From NCBI GenBank assembly GCA_021730835.1, contig JAKFYP010000079.1, forward strand, positions 1-31,942: a DNA stretch of 31,942 nucleotides, written 5' to 3'. The notes under the pieces were generated by a model, which saw only the letters and a program-made list of their open reading frames with translations, did no database searches and had not been told where the DNA came from. Shown here in pieces: positions 24,024-31,942 of this stretch (position 1 is the stretch's first letter; the number at the start of each line of letters is the position of its first letter). This DNA comes from Alphaproteobacteria bacterium. Its GTDB lineage: Bacteria; Pseudomonadota; Alphaproteobacteria; Rickettsiales; UBA998. The position numbers and the translations under genes were made by a program.

Positions 24024-25046
24024 TTATTTTTTTACGATGCGGCAAGAGGTTTCAGGTGAAATCGCGTGCTCCGGTGTGATTTCCAGCCGGTTGGCGCGCA
24101 GGCGGGGCGTCAGGATGCACCTGCCAAGCGTGCGCCGCTTTTGCAGCTTTCCCTCCAGAAGTGCCGCCAGCACGCTGGCCAGCTTGTCGGCGCGGGGCGC
24201 TTTATCCTGCCCGCCGACATGGATCAGCAGCCGGTTGAGCACCCGCCGCGCAATTTCCGGCTCGCCATGCCGCCAGCAATCCAGCGGGCAGGTCAGGCCA
24301 TTCTCCACCCGTGTCACATGCGCGGAAAAAAATGCCTCCGCCTGTCGGGTAATTAGCGCATCTGCCCGTTGCAGATTGGTCGTCACGCGGGCCAGCCGGT
24401 CGCCGCTCAGCCCTTCGCGCATCAGCGCATCCGCCAGTGGACGCAGACGGTTTCGCGTATAGCGCGGATCCCGATTGGACGAATCTTCGATCCAGTCAAT
24501 CCCGGCCTCACGAAGGGTTGCCTCCAGTCGGGCTTTCTCAAAAGAAAGCAGCGGCCTGACTAGAGAAATGCCATCGCGCTGTGATAACGGGCGCATCCCG
24601 CATAGTCCCTCCAGCCCGCTGCCGCGCACCAGCCGCATCAGGATTGTCTCAAGCTGATCTCCGGCATGATGACCGAGCAGCAGGTGACCGACACTATGAC
24701 GATGACACCAGCCGGTCATCATGCGATAGCGCGCCTCCCGGGCCTTCTCCTGAAGGTTGCTGCCGGTTATGGGGGTATCGGGGACAAGGATATGCGCCGC
24801 CATGCCGGACAAGGAAAGTTGTTTCCGGGTACGCTGCGCTTCTTCGGTGGATTCCGGGCGAATGCCGTGATCGACAATCAGCCCCACCGGCTCAACCCGA
24901 TGATGTTTTGCCCATGTTGCACTCAGCAGGGACAATGCCATGCTGTCCGCTCCGCCGGAGACGGCAACAGCTATTTTTGCAGGAATATCAGGCAATAGCG
25001 CCGCAAGAGCATCACTAAATTCGGCATCACTTACAGGAGCATCCAC
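24024..25046 (-). CDS. tilS: tRNA(Ile)-lysidine synthase TilS
   Basis: 340 aa. TilS converts C34 of the tRNA-Ile CAU anticodon to lysidine, essential for reading AUA. Seen: the PP-loop ATPase motif AVSGGADSMAL (28-38), the DHGIRPEST segment, HHAGDQLETILMRLVRGSGLEGL, RPLLSF, and the family motif WIEDSSNRDPRYTRNRLR. It starts with GTG; the ATG 4 bases further is out of frame. The C-terminus is shorter than in E. coli TilS (432 aa), as in many alphaproteobacteria. It follows cpoB with 6 bp between. Confidence 0.94.
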   Translation of the reverse strand: MDAPVSDAEFSDALAALLPDIPAKIAVAVSGGADSMALSLLSATWAKHHRVEPVGLIVDHGIRPESTEEAQRTRKQLSLSGMAAHILVPDTPITGSNLQEKAREARYRMMTGWCHRHSVGHLLLGHHAGDQLETILMRLVRGSGLEGLCGMRPLSQRDGISLVRPLLSFEKARLEATLREAGIDWIEDSSNRDPRYTRNRLRPLADALMREGLSGDRLARVTTNLQRADALITRQAEAFFSAHVTRVENGLTCPLDCWRHGEPEIARRVLNRLLIHVGGQDKAPRADKLASVLAALLEGKLQKRRTLGRCILTPRLRANRLEITPEHAISPETSCRIVKK

Positions 25047-25052
25047 CGGCCT

Positions 25053-26051
25053 TTATGAGCACGACATGCGGCGGCGCTCCTGCTCTGCCTTTTTAAGCAC
25101 CGACTCCGCGCCGCCCTCGAATTTGACCAGCAATTGCTGCAATACCACGCAAGCCTTGGATTTCTCCCCCAGCAAATCAAGCGATTTAGCCAGCTTCAGG
25201 AGGTTATCGGGTGCTTTGACGCCATCGGGCATCGCCTCGAATCCCTGCCGAAAACTATCGGCAGCGCGCAAATAATCCTCGCGCACATACCAGGTTTCGC
25301 CCAGCCAGTACCAGACATTGCCGATGAGTTGATCCTGCGGATATTGCTGAATAAAGGAACGGAACACATCGCCCGCCTTGGCATACTCCGCCTTGTTCAT
25401 CAGGGAAAATCCGTAGTTATAGAGATCCCGCGGCGAGTTGAATTTGGGCACGAAATCCGGCTCAGGTGTCACCACCGGGCTATTATCCGGCGTTACCTGC
25501 GGCAGGCCTTCCGCCGCCCGCACAATCGGATCATTGGCCAGCTCCTGTGTGGTATGGGGAGGGGCGGACTCAAAACGCACCCTGAAATTAGGCGGCGATG
25601 CCTGAGGGGTGGATGGCGTGGCAGGGGGCGGAGGGGATGCTTGCGTAGCGGTGGCTGGAGCCAGCGGCGGCAACCCGCCACTTTCCTCCGATACCGGTGG
25701 CAATCCTTCCGTCGCCGCACCCGCGCCGCCTTGCTCCAGCGCCTGTAGCCGGTAATCCGCATCCTGTGTGAAGCGCTGCATCTCCTCGCGCAATTTATTG
25801 TCATTGTATTCGGCGCGCTCCAGCATGCCGCGCAATTCACGCATTTCTTCCTCAATGGCGCTCAGGCGCACTCCTAAACCCGCCACACCCTGCGAACTGC
25901 CGCCGTTACCTGCCTCCGCCTTCAGGCGATTCTCAAGCCGTTCAACGCGGTCGGCCAGTTCGCGGTCGCCGTAGGAACGGGCAGCAGCAGGCAGGCTGAA
26001 AAAAGCCGCAAGCAGGGCCAGTGCCAGAAAGGGAAGGGAAGAGGTGCGCAT
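25053..26051 (-). CDS. cpoB: CpoB/YbgF, Tol-Pal-associated periplasmic TPR protein
   Basis: 332 aa with a signal peptide ending PAAARS or so. Behind it is a coiled-coil (VERLENRLKAEAG, LSAIEEEMRELRGMLERAEYND), then a long Pro-rich linker about 120-190 (PPLAPATATQASPPPPATPSTP), and C-terminal TPR units starting near DLYNYGFSLMNKAEYAKAGDVF and GNVWYWLGETWYVREDYLRAADSF. CpoB coordinates Tol energy with peptidoglycan synthesis in division. Position right after pal is standard. The Pro linker is longer than in E. coli. A terminator-like hairpin sits between pal and this gene, so it may be partly uncoupled from pal. Confidence 0.9.
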   Translation of the reverse strand: MRTSSLPFLALALLAAFFSLPAAARSYGDRELADRVERLENRLKAEAGNGGSSQGVAGLGVRLSAIEEEMRELRGMLERAEYNDNKLREEMQRFTQDADYRLQALEQGGAGAATEGLPPVSEESGGLPPLAPATATQASPPPPATPSTPQASPPNFRVRFESAPPHTTQELANDPIVRAAEGLPQVTPDNSPVVTPEPDFVPKFNSPRDLYNYGFSLMNKAEYAKAGDVFRSFIQQYPQDQLIGNVWYWLGETWYVREDYLRAADSFRQGFEAMPDGVKAPDNLLKLAKSLDLLGEKSKACVVLQQLLVKFEGGAESVLKKAEQERRRMSCS

Positions 26052-26075
26052 AGATGTTCTTTTCTCTCAAACTAA

Positions 26076-26112
26076 AACCGCCGGTGACGCAGACTCGCGC
26101 ACACCGGCGGTT
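26076..26112 (-). terminator. rho-independent terminator or attenuator after pal
   Basis: An 11-bp perfect stem, AACCGCCGGTG at 26076-26086 pairing with CACCGGCGGTT at 26102-26112, has a 15-base loop. On the minus strand it is followed by TTTTAGTTT. It lies 20 bp after the pal stop and would end most transcription from the pal promoter before cpoB. Confidence 0.6.
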
Positions 26113-26131
26113 AATTACGCCTGACGCCGGA

Positions 26132-26614
26132 CTAGCGGGCCAGTACCGTCACAGAGCGGCGGTTCTGAGACCATGCGGACTCATCGCTGCCGAGAGCAGC
26201 CGGACGCTCTTTGCCGTAGCTGACGGTCGAGATGCGCGCAGCGGAAATACCAAGGCTCTGGAGGTATTCCGAAGCCGCGTTGGCGCGGCGTTCACCGAGA
26301 GCAAGGTTGTATTCACGTGTGCCACGCTCGTCGCAATGACCTTCGATGACCACGTTCAGATCGCCATGATCGCGCAGCCAGCCAGCCTGACGCTCCAGCG
26401 TGCGCTGGGCTTCACTGTCAAGCACTGAGCTGTCGAACGCGAAATAGACCCGGTCACCGACATTCTCAGCAAAGCTGCGGCTCAACTCCGATGGCACGCC
26501 GTTTTCGTTAAGTCCGTTGCCGAACTCATCGCCACCGGCTCCCGGGGGGGTTTCGCACGCCGCAAGCAGGAACAGAGCGGAAAGAGCCGTTCCGAATTTT
26601 ACGCCGATTCGCAT
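26132..26614 (-). CDS. pal: peptidoglycan-associated lipoprotein Pal
   Basis: 160 aa outer-membrane lipoprotein, lipobox LLAAC at Cys20. The C-terminal OmpA-like domain has VYFAFDSSVLDSEA, the peptidoglycan (diaminopimelate) binding motif IEGHCDERGTREYNLALGERRA, and closing AALGSDESAWSQNRRSVTV. It anchors the outer membrane to peptidoglycan as part of Tol-Pal. AAGGAG lies 7 bases before the ATG. The order tolB-pal-cpoB is canonical. Confidence 0.96.
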   Translation of the reverse strand: MRIGVKFGTALSALFLLAACETPPGAGGDEFGNGLNENGVPSELSRSFAENVGDRVYFAFDSSVLDSEAQRTLERQAGWLRDHGDLNVVIEGHCDERGTREYNLALGERRANAASEYLQSLGISAARISTVSYGKERPAALGSDESAWSQNRRSVTVLAR

Positions 26615-26668
26615 ATTTTTTTCTCCTTATACAAAATGTGATTGGAATAAGATAAACCGTAGCTCGTT

Positions 26669-26696
26669 TCTATAGTCATTCAAATCCGAAAAGCAA
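26669..26696 (-). promoter_or_regulatory. candidate promoter for pal
   Basis: On the minus strand TTGCTT (26691-26696) and TATAGA (26669-26674) are separated by 16 bp, in the 132-bp gap between tolB and pal. It would allow pal to be expressed independently of tolB. Found by eye. Confidence 0.4.
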
Positions 26697-26746
26697 CGGG
26701 ATTTTTGCAACCGCCCCCACGGGAGCTAACGGCCTCAATACCCGTG

Positions 26747-28048
26747 TTATAATGGCAACAATGGCGACCAGGCAGGGTCGGACGCCTCAGTCGGCGTCAA
26801 CACTTCGCGCTGAAAACGGCCCGTAACGTCAATGGAATATATCCGGGTGCGCGCCCGCCCACCATCCTGCCTTGTAAACATGAGGACGCGGCCATTGGGC
26901 GCCCAGGTCGGCCCCTCAACCAGCCAGCCCTCGGTAATACTGCGTTCGCCGGAACCATCGGCCCGCATGACCCCGATCAGGAATCGCCCGCCGGTTTGCT
27001 TGGTGAAGGCGATCATATCCTGCCGTGGCGACCAGACGGGCGTACTGTAATTACCCTTGCCGAAACTGATGCGCTTGACGCCACTGCCATCTGAATTCAT
27101 CACATAAAGCTGCTGCGAGCCACCGCGATCCGAGTTAAAGACGATGCGCTTGCCGTCGGGAGAATAGGAAGGCGAGGTATCAATTCCCGGGCTGTTGGTC
27201 AGGCGCTTCATCTGGCGGGAACGCAGATCCATTTCGTAAATCTCGGTATTACCGCCGCGAGCGATGGACATCACCATGCGCTGACCGTTATGATTGAAGC
27301 GTGGTGCGAAGGACATCCCCTCGAACGTGCCAAGCGATTCCTCCCTGCCGGTCTGCAAATCACGCAAATATACCCTTGGTTTGCCTCCGGCGTAGGAGAG
27401 ATAGAGAATTTCCTGCGTATTGGGGGAGAAGCGCGGCGTCAGCACCAGATAGCGCCCGTTGGTCAGAAACTTATGATTCTCACCGTCCTGATCCATGATG
27501 GCGAGGCGCTTGATCCGGCTTTTCTTCGAGCCGGTTTCTGAAACATAGACGATGCGCGTATCGAAATATCCGCCCTCACCGGTTAAGCGGCCGTAGATTT
27601 CATCGGCGATCAGATGGGCGATACGCCGCCAGTTTTGAGTCAGGGTATTATATTCTTTCCCGGCAATTTGCTGTTCGCCGTAAATATCCCACAGGCGAAA
27701 CGCCACTTTGAGCTTGCCCGGTCCGGCGGGCTGCACCGTCCCGGTGACCAGCGCCTGCGCGTTGATCTGCCGCCAGTCGGTATAGCGCGGGATGGAAAAT
27801 CCGGCATTCACCTGCTCGATGAACGCACCCCGGTCAATCGGGCGAAACAGGCCGGAGCGTTCCAGATCGGCGGCTACGACGCGGGCAATATCGCGCCCCA
27901 CCTGCGCCTCCCCGCCACCGGAAGCCAGATCGGTGACGGCGATGGGCATCGGGTCGAAATGCCCCTGTGTCACGTCAATTTTAAGGACGGCGAAGGCTTG
28001 CGGGGCTGAAAGCAGAAACAGGGATAAAATCAGGAGAAGGCGGCGCAT
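26747..28048 (-). CDS. tolB: Tol-Pal system periplasmic protein TolB
   Basis: 433 aa from the ATG at 28048, which has TGGAG 9 bases upstream and gives a clean signal peptide ending APQAFA; an ATG at 28063 is less well placed. Seen: the N-terminal TolB domain (FDPMPIAVTDL, VVAADLERSGLFRPI), and a C-terminal six-bladed propeller with repeats such as SPGIDTSPSYSPDGKRIVF, DRGGSQQLYVMNSDG and SPRQDMIAFTKQ. TolB is the periplasmic adaptor that binds Pal and TolA. tolQRA are not upstream: instead a small lipoprotein and a membrane protein precede it. Confidence 0.95.
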   Translation of the reverse strand: MRRLLLILSLFLLSAPQAFAVLKIDVTQGHFDPMPIAVTDLASGGGEAQVGRDIARVVAADLERSGLFRPIDRGAFIEQVNAGFSIPRYTDWRQINAQALVTGTVQPAGPGKLKVAFRLWDIYGEQQIAGKEYNTLTQNWRRIAHLIADEIYGRLTGEGGYFDTRIVYVSETGSKKSRIKRLAIMDQDGENHKFLTNGRYLVLTPRFSPNTQEILYLSYAGGKPRVYLRDLQTGREESLGTFEGMSFAPRFNHNGQRMVMSIARGGNTEIYEMDLRSRQMKRLTNSPGIDTSPSYSPDGKRIVFNSDRGGSQQLYVMNSDGSGVKRISFGKGNYSTPVWSPRQDMIAFTKQTGGRFLIGVMRADGSGERSITEGWLVEGPTWAPNGRVLMFTRQDGGRARTRIYSIDVTGRFQREVLTPTEASDPAWSPLLPL

Positions 28049-28190
28049 GAAACGGAACTCCATGACATGGTTAAGGCTGATGGCCACGTTAGCGTTTTTA
28101 TTTGGAAGGTCAACGGGAGAATGCGGATTCACCGCCTGCCGCCGCCAAACGGCGAAACCGGTGGTAAAGATGCCTTGCCAATTCCTGAAA

Positions 28191-28376
28191 TTACCGCACG
28201 ACCGAGCTGTCATGCTGGCCGCATTTACCGGATGCCTCGTCGCCGGGCGAACAGAAATATTCCACCGTGCCGGGCGCGGCGGTATGGTTGACTTCCTGCT
28301 GCGCTCCGTGAAAGCGGCTGCAGGCGGCGGCGGAGAGGCAGAAAAGGAGGGTGCAAAGCAGGGAAAACGATTTCAT
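28191..28376 (-). CDS. putative small lipoprotein
   Basis: 61 aa. A basic-hydrophobic N-terminus leads to a lipobox LSAAAC with Cys19, and the mature part is about 43 residues with two further Cys (EYFCSPG, GKCGQHD) that could form a disulfide. No strong Shine-Dalgarno is seen. It is unrecognised and lies between the two-helix membrane protein and tolB on the same strand. The clear lipobox is the main support; a random ORF cannot be excluded. Confidence 0.5.
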   Translation of the reverse strand: MKSFSLLCTLLFCLSAAACSRFHGAQQEVNHTAAPGTVEYFCSPGDEASGKCGQHDSSVVR

Positions 28377-28406
28377 GGGTTCACTTTCTATGATTCTGAA
28401 CCCTGT

Positions 28407-28691
28407 TTACCCGTGATCCCTTAGCAACGCAATGCGGAAATCCCTGAATTGTTTGGTAAGCACCACGCGCACAGCATAAATGATGGCCGCAGTACCAATC
28501 AGAAAACCAACGATTCTGGAAAATCCCACAATGGAAGTTTTTTCCACGCCGATGGCGAAACCCAGCGCGCCAATCGCCACGCCCGCAATCACGCTGGCTG
28601 CCAGTGCCAGTAAACCGGCCCGCCAGGTAAATGCCCACCAGATAATGACAGCATGTTTCCATGTGACGACAATTTCCGTGGCGGTTTGCAT
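28407..28691 (-). CDS. small two-helix membrane protein of unknown function
   Basis: 94 aa from the ATG at 28691, with AGGAG 7 bases upstream (a GTG at 28697 is an alternative). It has two hydrophobic segments, WAFTWRAGLLALAASVIAGVAIGALGF and IVGFLIGTAAIIYAVRVVLT (each predicted membrane-spanning), and short charged ends. It follows ilvB by 23 bp on the same strand. No family recognised. Confidence 0.65.
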   Translation of the reverse strand: MQTATEIVVTWKHAVIIWWAFTWRAGLLALAASVIAGVAIGALGFAIGVEKTSIVGFSRIVGFLIGTAAIIYAVRVVLTKQFRDFRIALLRDHG

Positions 28692-28714
28692 AGGCACTCT
28701 CCTGTATTTGGCCG

Positions 28715-30526
28715 CTACACCCGGTTTTTATCCCGCACTTCGCCCTTGTCTTCTTCCGGGCCGAGGATCAACTCGTTATGGGCCGCTCCGGCGGGGATCA
28801 TAGGGTAGACATTCTCACCCGGATCAACCACCATATCAACCAGCACCGGCCCCGGATGGTCGATCATTTTTCTCAGCGTTGCCTCGACTTCCCGAGGCTT
28901 GCTGCAACGCATGCCGAGCATGCCGAAACATTCCGCCAGCTTCACAAAATCGGGCAGGGCGTCCATATAGGATTCCGAATGGCGGTCACCGTGGAACATC
29001 TGCTGCCATTGACGCACCATGCCCATATAATGATTGTTGAGAATCAGTATTTTAACCGGCAGGCGGTATTGGGTAGCGGTGGAAAGCTCCTGCATGTTCA
29101 TCAGAAACGACGCTTCGCCCGAAACACAAACCACCAGCGCTTCCGGGTGCGCTACCTGAGCGCCGATCGCCGCCGGGAAGCCGTAGCCCATCGTGCCCAG
29201 TCCGCCCGAGGTCATCCAGCGATTCGGCTCATCGAAGCGCAAAAACTGCGCTGCCCACATCTGGTGTTGACCGACATCAGTGGTGGCGTAGAATTTCTTT
29301 TTTTCCTTGCCTGCCAGCGTATTGAGGCACTCCAGCACATATTGCGGCTTGATCGGGCCGTCCTGCGTCTGGGCGAAGGAAAAACTCTTGCGCCCGCGCC
29401 ACATATCAATCTGTTTGTACCAGCCGTCAAGCGCCTGTTTTTTTACCTCTGCCTGCCGTTCCTTCCACAGCGCCAGCATGGCCTCAAGTACCTCGGCGGC
29501 ATCGCCGATAACCGGCACATCGACCCGCACGTTCTTGTTAATCGAGGATGCGTCCACATCCACATGGATTTTCTTCGATTTCGGCGAGAAGGCGTCGAGC
29601 CTGCCGGTCACCCGGTCGTCGAACCGCGCCCCGATATTGATCATCACGTCGCATTCGGCCATCGCCATATTGGCCTCAAGCGAGCCGTGCATGCCCAGCA
29701 TATTGAGAAACTGCCGGTCACTCGCCGGGTAGGCTCCCAGCCCCATCAGCGTGCTGGTGACCGGAAAACCGGTCAGCCGCACCAGCTCACGCAGGGCCGC
29801 TACCGCACGTGGCCCGGAATTAATGACCCCGCCACCGGTATAAAATACCGGCTTTTTCGCCCTGAGCATCAGAGCTATGGCTTTTTCGATCTGGCGTGCA
29901 TCGGGTATTGGCAACGGGCGGTAGGAATGGCGTTCGCATTCCTCCTTGTTGAGATACGTCCCCGGTTTGTTCTGAATATCCTTGGGAATATCCACCACCA
30001 CCGGCCCCGGTCTGCCCGTCGAGGCGACGTGAAACGCCTCATGCAGGATACGCGGCAGGGAAGCGATATCCTGCACCAGATAATTATGCTTGGTGCAGGC
30101 GCGGGTAATCCCGGTCGTATCGGCTTCCTGAAAAGCGTCCGAGCCGATCAGGTGCGAGGGAACCTGCCCGGTAATCACCACCATCGGGATGGAATCCAGC
30201 ATTGCGTCGGTAATGCCGGTCACCGCGTTGGTCGCCCCCGGCCCCGAGGTCACGAGCACCACGCCGGTTCTGCCGGTCGAGCGGGCGTAGCCCTCGGCGG
30301 CGTGAGTGGCCCCCTGTTCATGGCGCACGAGGATATGGCGGATATGGTTCTGCTGGAAAATCGCGTCGTAGATCGGCAGCACCGCCCCGCCGGGATAGCC
30401 GAAAATCGTATCCACCCCGTTATCGGCCAGCGCCCTGAGAATGATCTCCGCGCCGGTCATTTGCCGCGCTTCAGCGGATTCCGGCCCGTTCTCCGGCGTT
30501 TTTTTCTTCTTTGCTGCCCCGGTCAT
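28715..30526 (-). CDS. ilvB: acetolactate synthase large subunit
   Basis: 603 aa thiamine-diphosphate enzyme of branched-chain amino-acid synthesis, condensing pyruvate to acetolactate. Seen: the N-terminal domain GVDTIFGYPGGAVLPIYDAI, the catalytic Glu in LVRHEQGATHAAEGYARS, the phosphate-binding VTSGPGATNAVTGI, an FAD-binding middle domain, and the C-terminal ThDP region VSGEASFLMNMQELSTATQYRLPVKILILNNHYMGMVRQWQQM. In the Mg-binding motif the usual GDG is GEA, a conservative change that I believe also occurs in some alphaproteobacterial homologues. GAGGGA is 6 bases before the ATG. No regulatory small subunit (ilvH) follows: the next gene is an unrelated membrane protein. ilvI is an equally valid name. 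Confidence 0.92.
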   Translation of the reverse strand: MTGAAKKKKTPENGPESAEARQMTGAEIILRALADNGVDTIFGYPGGAVLPIYDAIFQQNHIRHILVRHEQGATHAAEGYARSTGRTGVVLVTSGPGATNAVTGITDAMLDSIPMVVITGQVPSHLIGSDAFQEADTTGITRACTKHNYLVQDIASLPRILHEAFHVASTGRPGPVVVDIPKDIQNKPGTYLNKEECERHSYRPLPIPDARQIEKAIALMLRAKKPVFYTGGGVINSGPRAVAALRELVRLTGFPVTSTLMGLGAYPASDRQFLNMLGMHGSLEANMAMAECDVMINIGARFDDRVTGRLDAFSPKSKKIHVDVDASSINKNVRVDVPVIGDAAEVLEAMLALWKERQAEVKKQALDGWYKQIDMWRGRKSFSFAQTQDGPIKPQYVLECLNTLAGKEKKKFYATTDVGQHQMWAAQFLRFDEPNRWMTSGGLGTMGYGFPAAIGAQVAHPEALVVCVSGEASFLMNMQELSTATQYRLPVKILILNNHYMGMVRQWQQMFHGDRHSESYMDALPDFVKLAECFGMLGMRCSKPREVEATLRKMIDHPGPVLVDMVVDPGENVYPMIPAGAAHNELILGPEEDKGEVRDKNRV

Positions 30527-30552
30527 CGCCTATCCCTCATACCGAACCGAGC

Positions 30553-30581
30553 AGGATATTGAAAAGCAAGGAAGCGGTCAA
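30553..30581 (-). promoter_or_regulatory. candidate promoter for ilvB
   Basis: On the minus strand TTGACC (30576-30581) and TATCCT (30553-30558) are exactly 17 bp apart in the 96-bp gap before ilvB, about 27 bp from the ATG. This is the best sigma70-like match found by eye in the window. No leader peptide was seen. Confidence 0.5.
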
Positions 30582-30622
30582 TGGGAAATGCTAAAATATC
30601 GAATAGCCGCAAGGAGGCACGG

Positions 30623-31906
30623 TTAAAGTTCGACTCCCCCATCCCGTTCCCTCTTTTGCACCGGCTCAACATAATCATTGTGCCGATAAGAGGGTTCGGA
30701 AATGGTTGCATCGGGGCGTTTTACTATCTCATGTGCAACGGCTGCTTTCAGTTCATTTAATCCTCTTAATGTGCTGGAAAATTTAACCCTCTGCGGCATT
30801 GGGGCGATTTGCATCAGTTCCGCCAGCCGGTCACGCGCTTCTTCTGCCGCCAGCAACTCGATTTGAGGGGAACGGGCAAAGTTTGCAACAACAAGCGCGG
30901 ATATGAACATGTGATATTTTCCCAGAAATCCATCCTCTGCCCCCGGGTCAACAGAAAAACTGGTGTTGGTCACTATTTCTTCTGTTGTCTCCAGAATCTT
31001 TCGATACTTTTCATATCTCGGGTTTAGCGTTTCCGGCGTTGCCTCACGGAGGTGATCATAAATTTCGTTGATTTTCTCGCAAGCATCCCGATCTTCCTCA
31101 CTCTGTTCTGTCTCTGAGCCCATCCATTCGTCCGGCATTTCCAGAAACTCCATGTGCTCCTCTTCCAGAGACTCCATGTCCTCATTTTCCGGAGGCGGCG
31201 CTCCAAGCAGCGCAAGGGCAGCTCTCAAATTATCATCGACCGTGGATATGTGCCTTTCTTCGGTCATCCTGTCCGTAGCGCTATCGCAAAACGCCAGATG
31301 GTCTGCGGCCTGACTCAGAACATTTCCTATTGCGGCTCCTTTTTCCGTCCCGGACGACGAAAACTCTTGTGCTAAATTCTGAATAAGCTGGCGTGCTTCA
31401 GCATAATCGTCATAATACTCCGGTCGCGGCAAATACCCGGTAAAATACTGTTTAGCCGGATTGAAAGTGTAACCAGACTCTTCCGGTTGTGTTCTGTAAA
31501 CAAAATTGTGGATAGACTGTATCCGCTCCAAAGCCAGTAAGGCCGCTTCGCAAATCTCTCCCGTCTTTTCTGATGATGTGCCCTCCATCTCTAATTTATC
31601 AATGGCGTCGCTAATAAATGCTATGTATTTATCAAAAATCCGCACCTCAATCGGCAGGGACCGCCAGCTAACCCCCTCCGTATATCTTTTTACCTCATCA
31701 GCAAGACTATGTAGATAATTCCGCGTTTCAGGCCCGGTCGGGTTTTCGGGCAGGCCGGTTGCGAAAATTGTTGATGGATTAGATTGGTGCGCTGTTTCGG
31801 TATCCCTGTCTTGTTTGACCAGCCCCCGCAACTCCTCATTCCAATCCACCTTACTCTCAGGGGAGCCATCATTTCCAGCCTCGTCCCTGTTATTCTGCTC
31901 ACTCAT
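30623..31906 (-). CDS. acidic, helical protein of unknown function
   Basis: 427 aa from the ATG at 31906, which has GGAG 6 bases upstream (a GTG at 31909 adds one residue). No signal peptide or membrane segment. It is predicted mostly alpha-helical and acidic, with an especially acidic linker near 235-275 (ENEDMESLEEEHMEFLEMPDE, SETEQSEEDRDACEKIN). A polar disordered N-terminus of about 60 residues carries Asn, Asp and Glu. No catalytic motif or known family is recognised. It is somewhat more AT-rich than its neighbours. It precedes ilvB on the same strand, with a separate promoter in between, so a functional link is not implied. Confidence 0.75.
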   Translation of the reverse strand: MSEQNNRDEAGNDGSPESKVDWNEELRGLVKQDRDTETAHQSNPSTIFATGLPENPTGPETRNYLHSLADEVKRYTEGVSWRSLPIEVRIFDKYIAFISDAIDKLEMEGTSSEKTGEICEAALLALERIQSIHNFVYRTQPEESGYTFNPAKQYFTGYLPRPEYYDDYAEARQLIQNLAQEFSSSGTEKGAAIGNVLSQAADHLAFCDSATDRMTEERHISTVDDNLRAALALLGAPPPENEDMESLEEEHMEFLEMPDEWMGSETEQSEEDRDACEKINEIYDHLREATPETLNPRYEKYRKILETTEEIVTNTSFSVDPGAEDGFLGKYHMFISALVVANFARSPQIELLAAEEARDRLAELMQIAPMPQRVKFSSTLRGLNELKAAVAHEIVKRPDATISEPSYRHNDYVEPVQKRERDGGVEL

Positions 31907-31942
31907 CACATGCTCCGGGTAAAAGATTCATAGAAACCCTCT

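Noticed and set aside
28778..30562. A 594-codon open frame antisense to ilvB
   Set aside because: It lies entirely opposite a well-supported enzyme, is rich in His, Arg and Pro as expected from the reverse frame of GC-rich coding DNA, and shows no domain.
1..31942. CRISPR arrays, rRNA, tRNA, prophage or integrase genes
   Set aside because: I looked for direct-repeat arrays, tRNA-like T-arm sequences and phage genes in the intergenic regions on both strands and saw none. Short or divergent RNA genes could be missed by eye.

Overview
The window looks like chromosomal DNA from a GC-rich Gram-negative bacterium, most likely an alphaproteobacterium. The evidence is the gene order tolB-pal-cpoB-tilS-ftsH-glmM-thiD, the nadD-rsfS-rlmH and yfgM-bamB-der blocks, several lipoproteins and outer-membrane proteins, and the style of the acetolactate synthase. 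No rRNA, tRNA, CRISPR array or complete mobile element was seen. The genus cannot be fixed from the sequence alone; a Rhodospirillales- or Micavibrio-like lineage is only a guess.

Left end (1-5154): part of an alginate-type exopolysaccharide locus. A minus-strand gene running off the left edge is a clear Alg8 (mannuronan synthase-type GT2 polymerase). Across a 262-bp AT-rich divergent intergenic region, two plus-strand genes encode a large Sel1-repeat lipoprotein (AlgK-like) and an outer-membrane beta-barrel of the BBP2 type, which sits where an AlgE exporter would be expected. This is the most interesting system in the window.

Region 5151-6404: a visibly AT-richer accessory patch. It holds a degenerate ImmA/IrrE-like protein, a small upstream gene and about 300 bp of otherwise empty DNA. 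Region 6405-10313: acetyl-CoA synthetase (acs), a short-chain dehydrogenase, a small HECQH putative metallopeptidase and a GNAT acetyltransferase, with convergent, touching or overlapping ends.

Region 10428-11878: nadD-rsfS-rlmH on the minus strand, with unusual start codons. Region 11907-16297 (plus strand): prepilin peptidase, an MshL/GspD-type secretin lipoprotein, an ABC-2-type permease and an uncharacterised protein. This is a fragment of a type IV pilus or type II-like machine with no ATPase or pilin in view.

Region 16310-28048 (minus strand): housekeeping. der, bamB and a YfgM-like protein come first, then a 135-bp MITE-like inverted-repeat element, then thiD, glmM, ftsH, tilS, cpoB, pal and tolB. 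Pal and TolB belong to the Tol-Pal envelope system and CpoB co-ordinates it with peptidoglycan synthesis; FtsH, GlmM, BamB and YfgM also serve envelope biogenesis and quality control. tolQRA are not present upstream of tolB. Region 28191-31906 (minus strand): a small putative lipoprotein, a two-helix membrane protein, the acetolactate synthase large subunit without an adjacent ilvH, and an acidic protein of unknown function.
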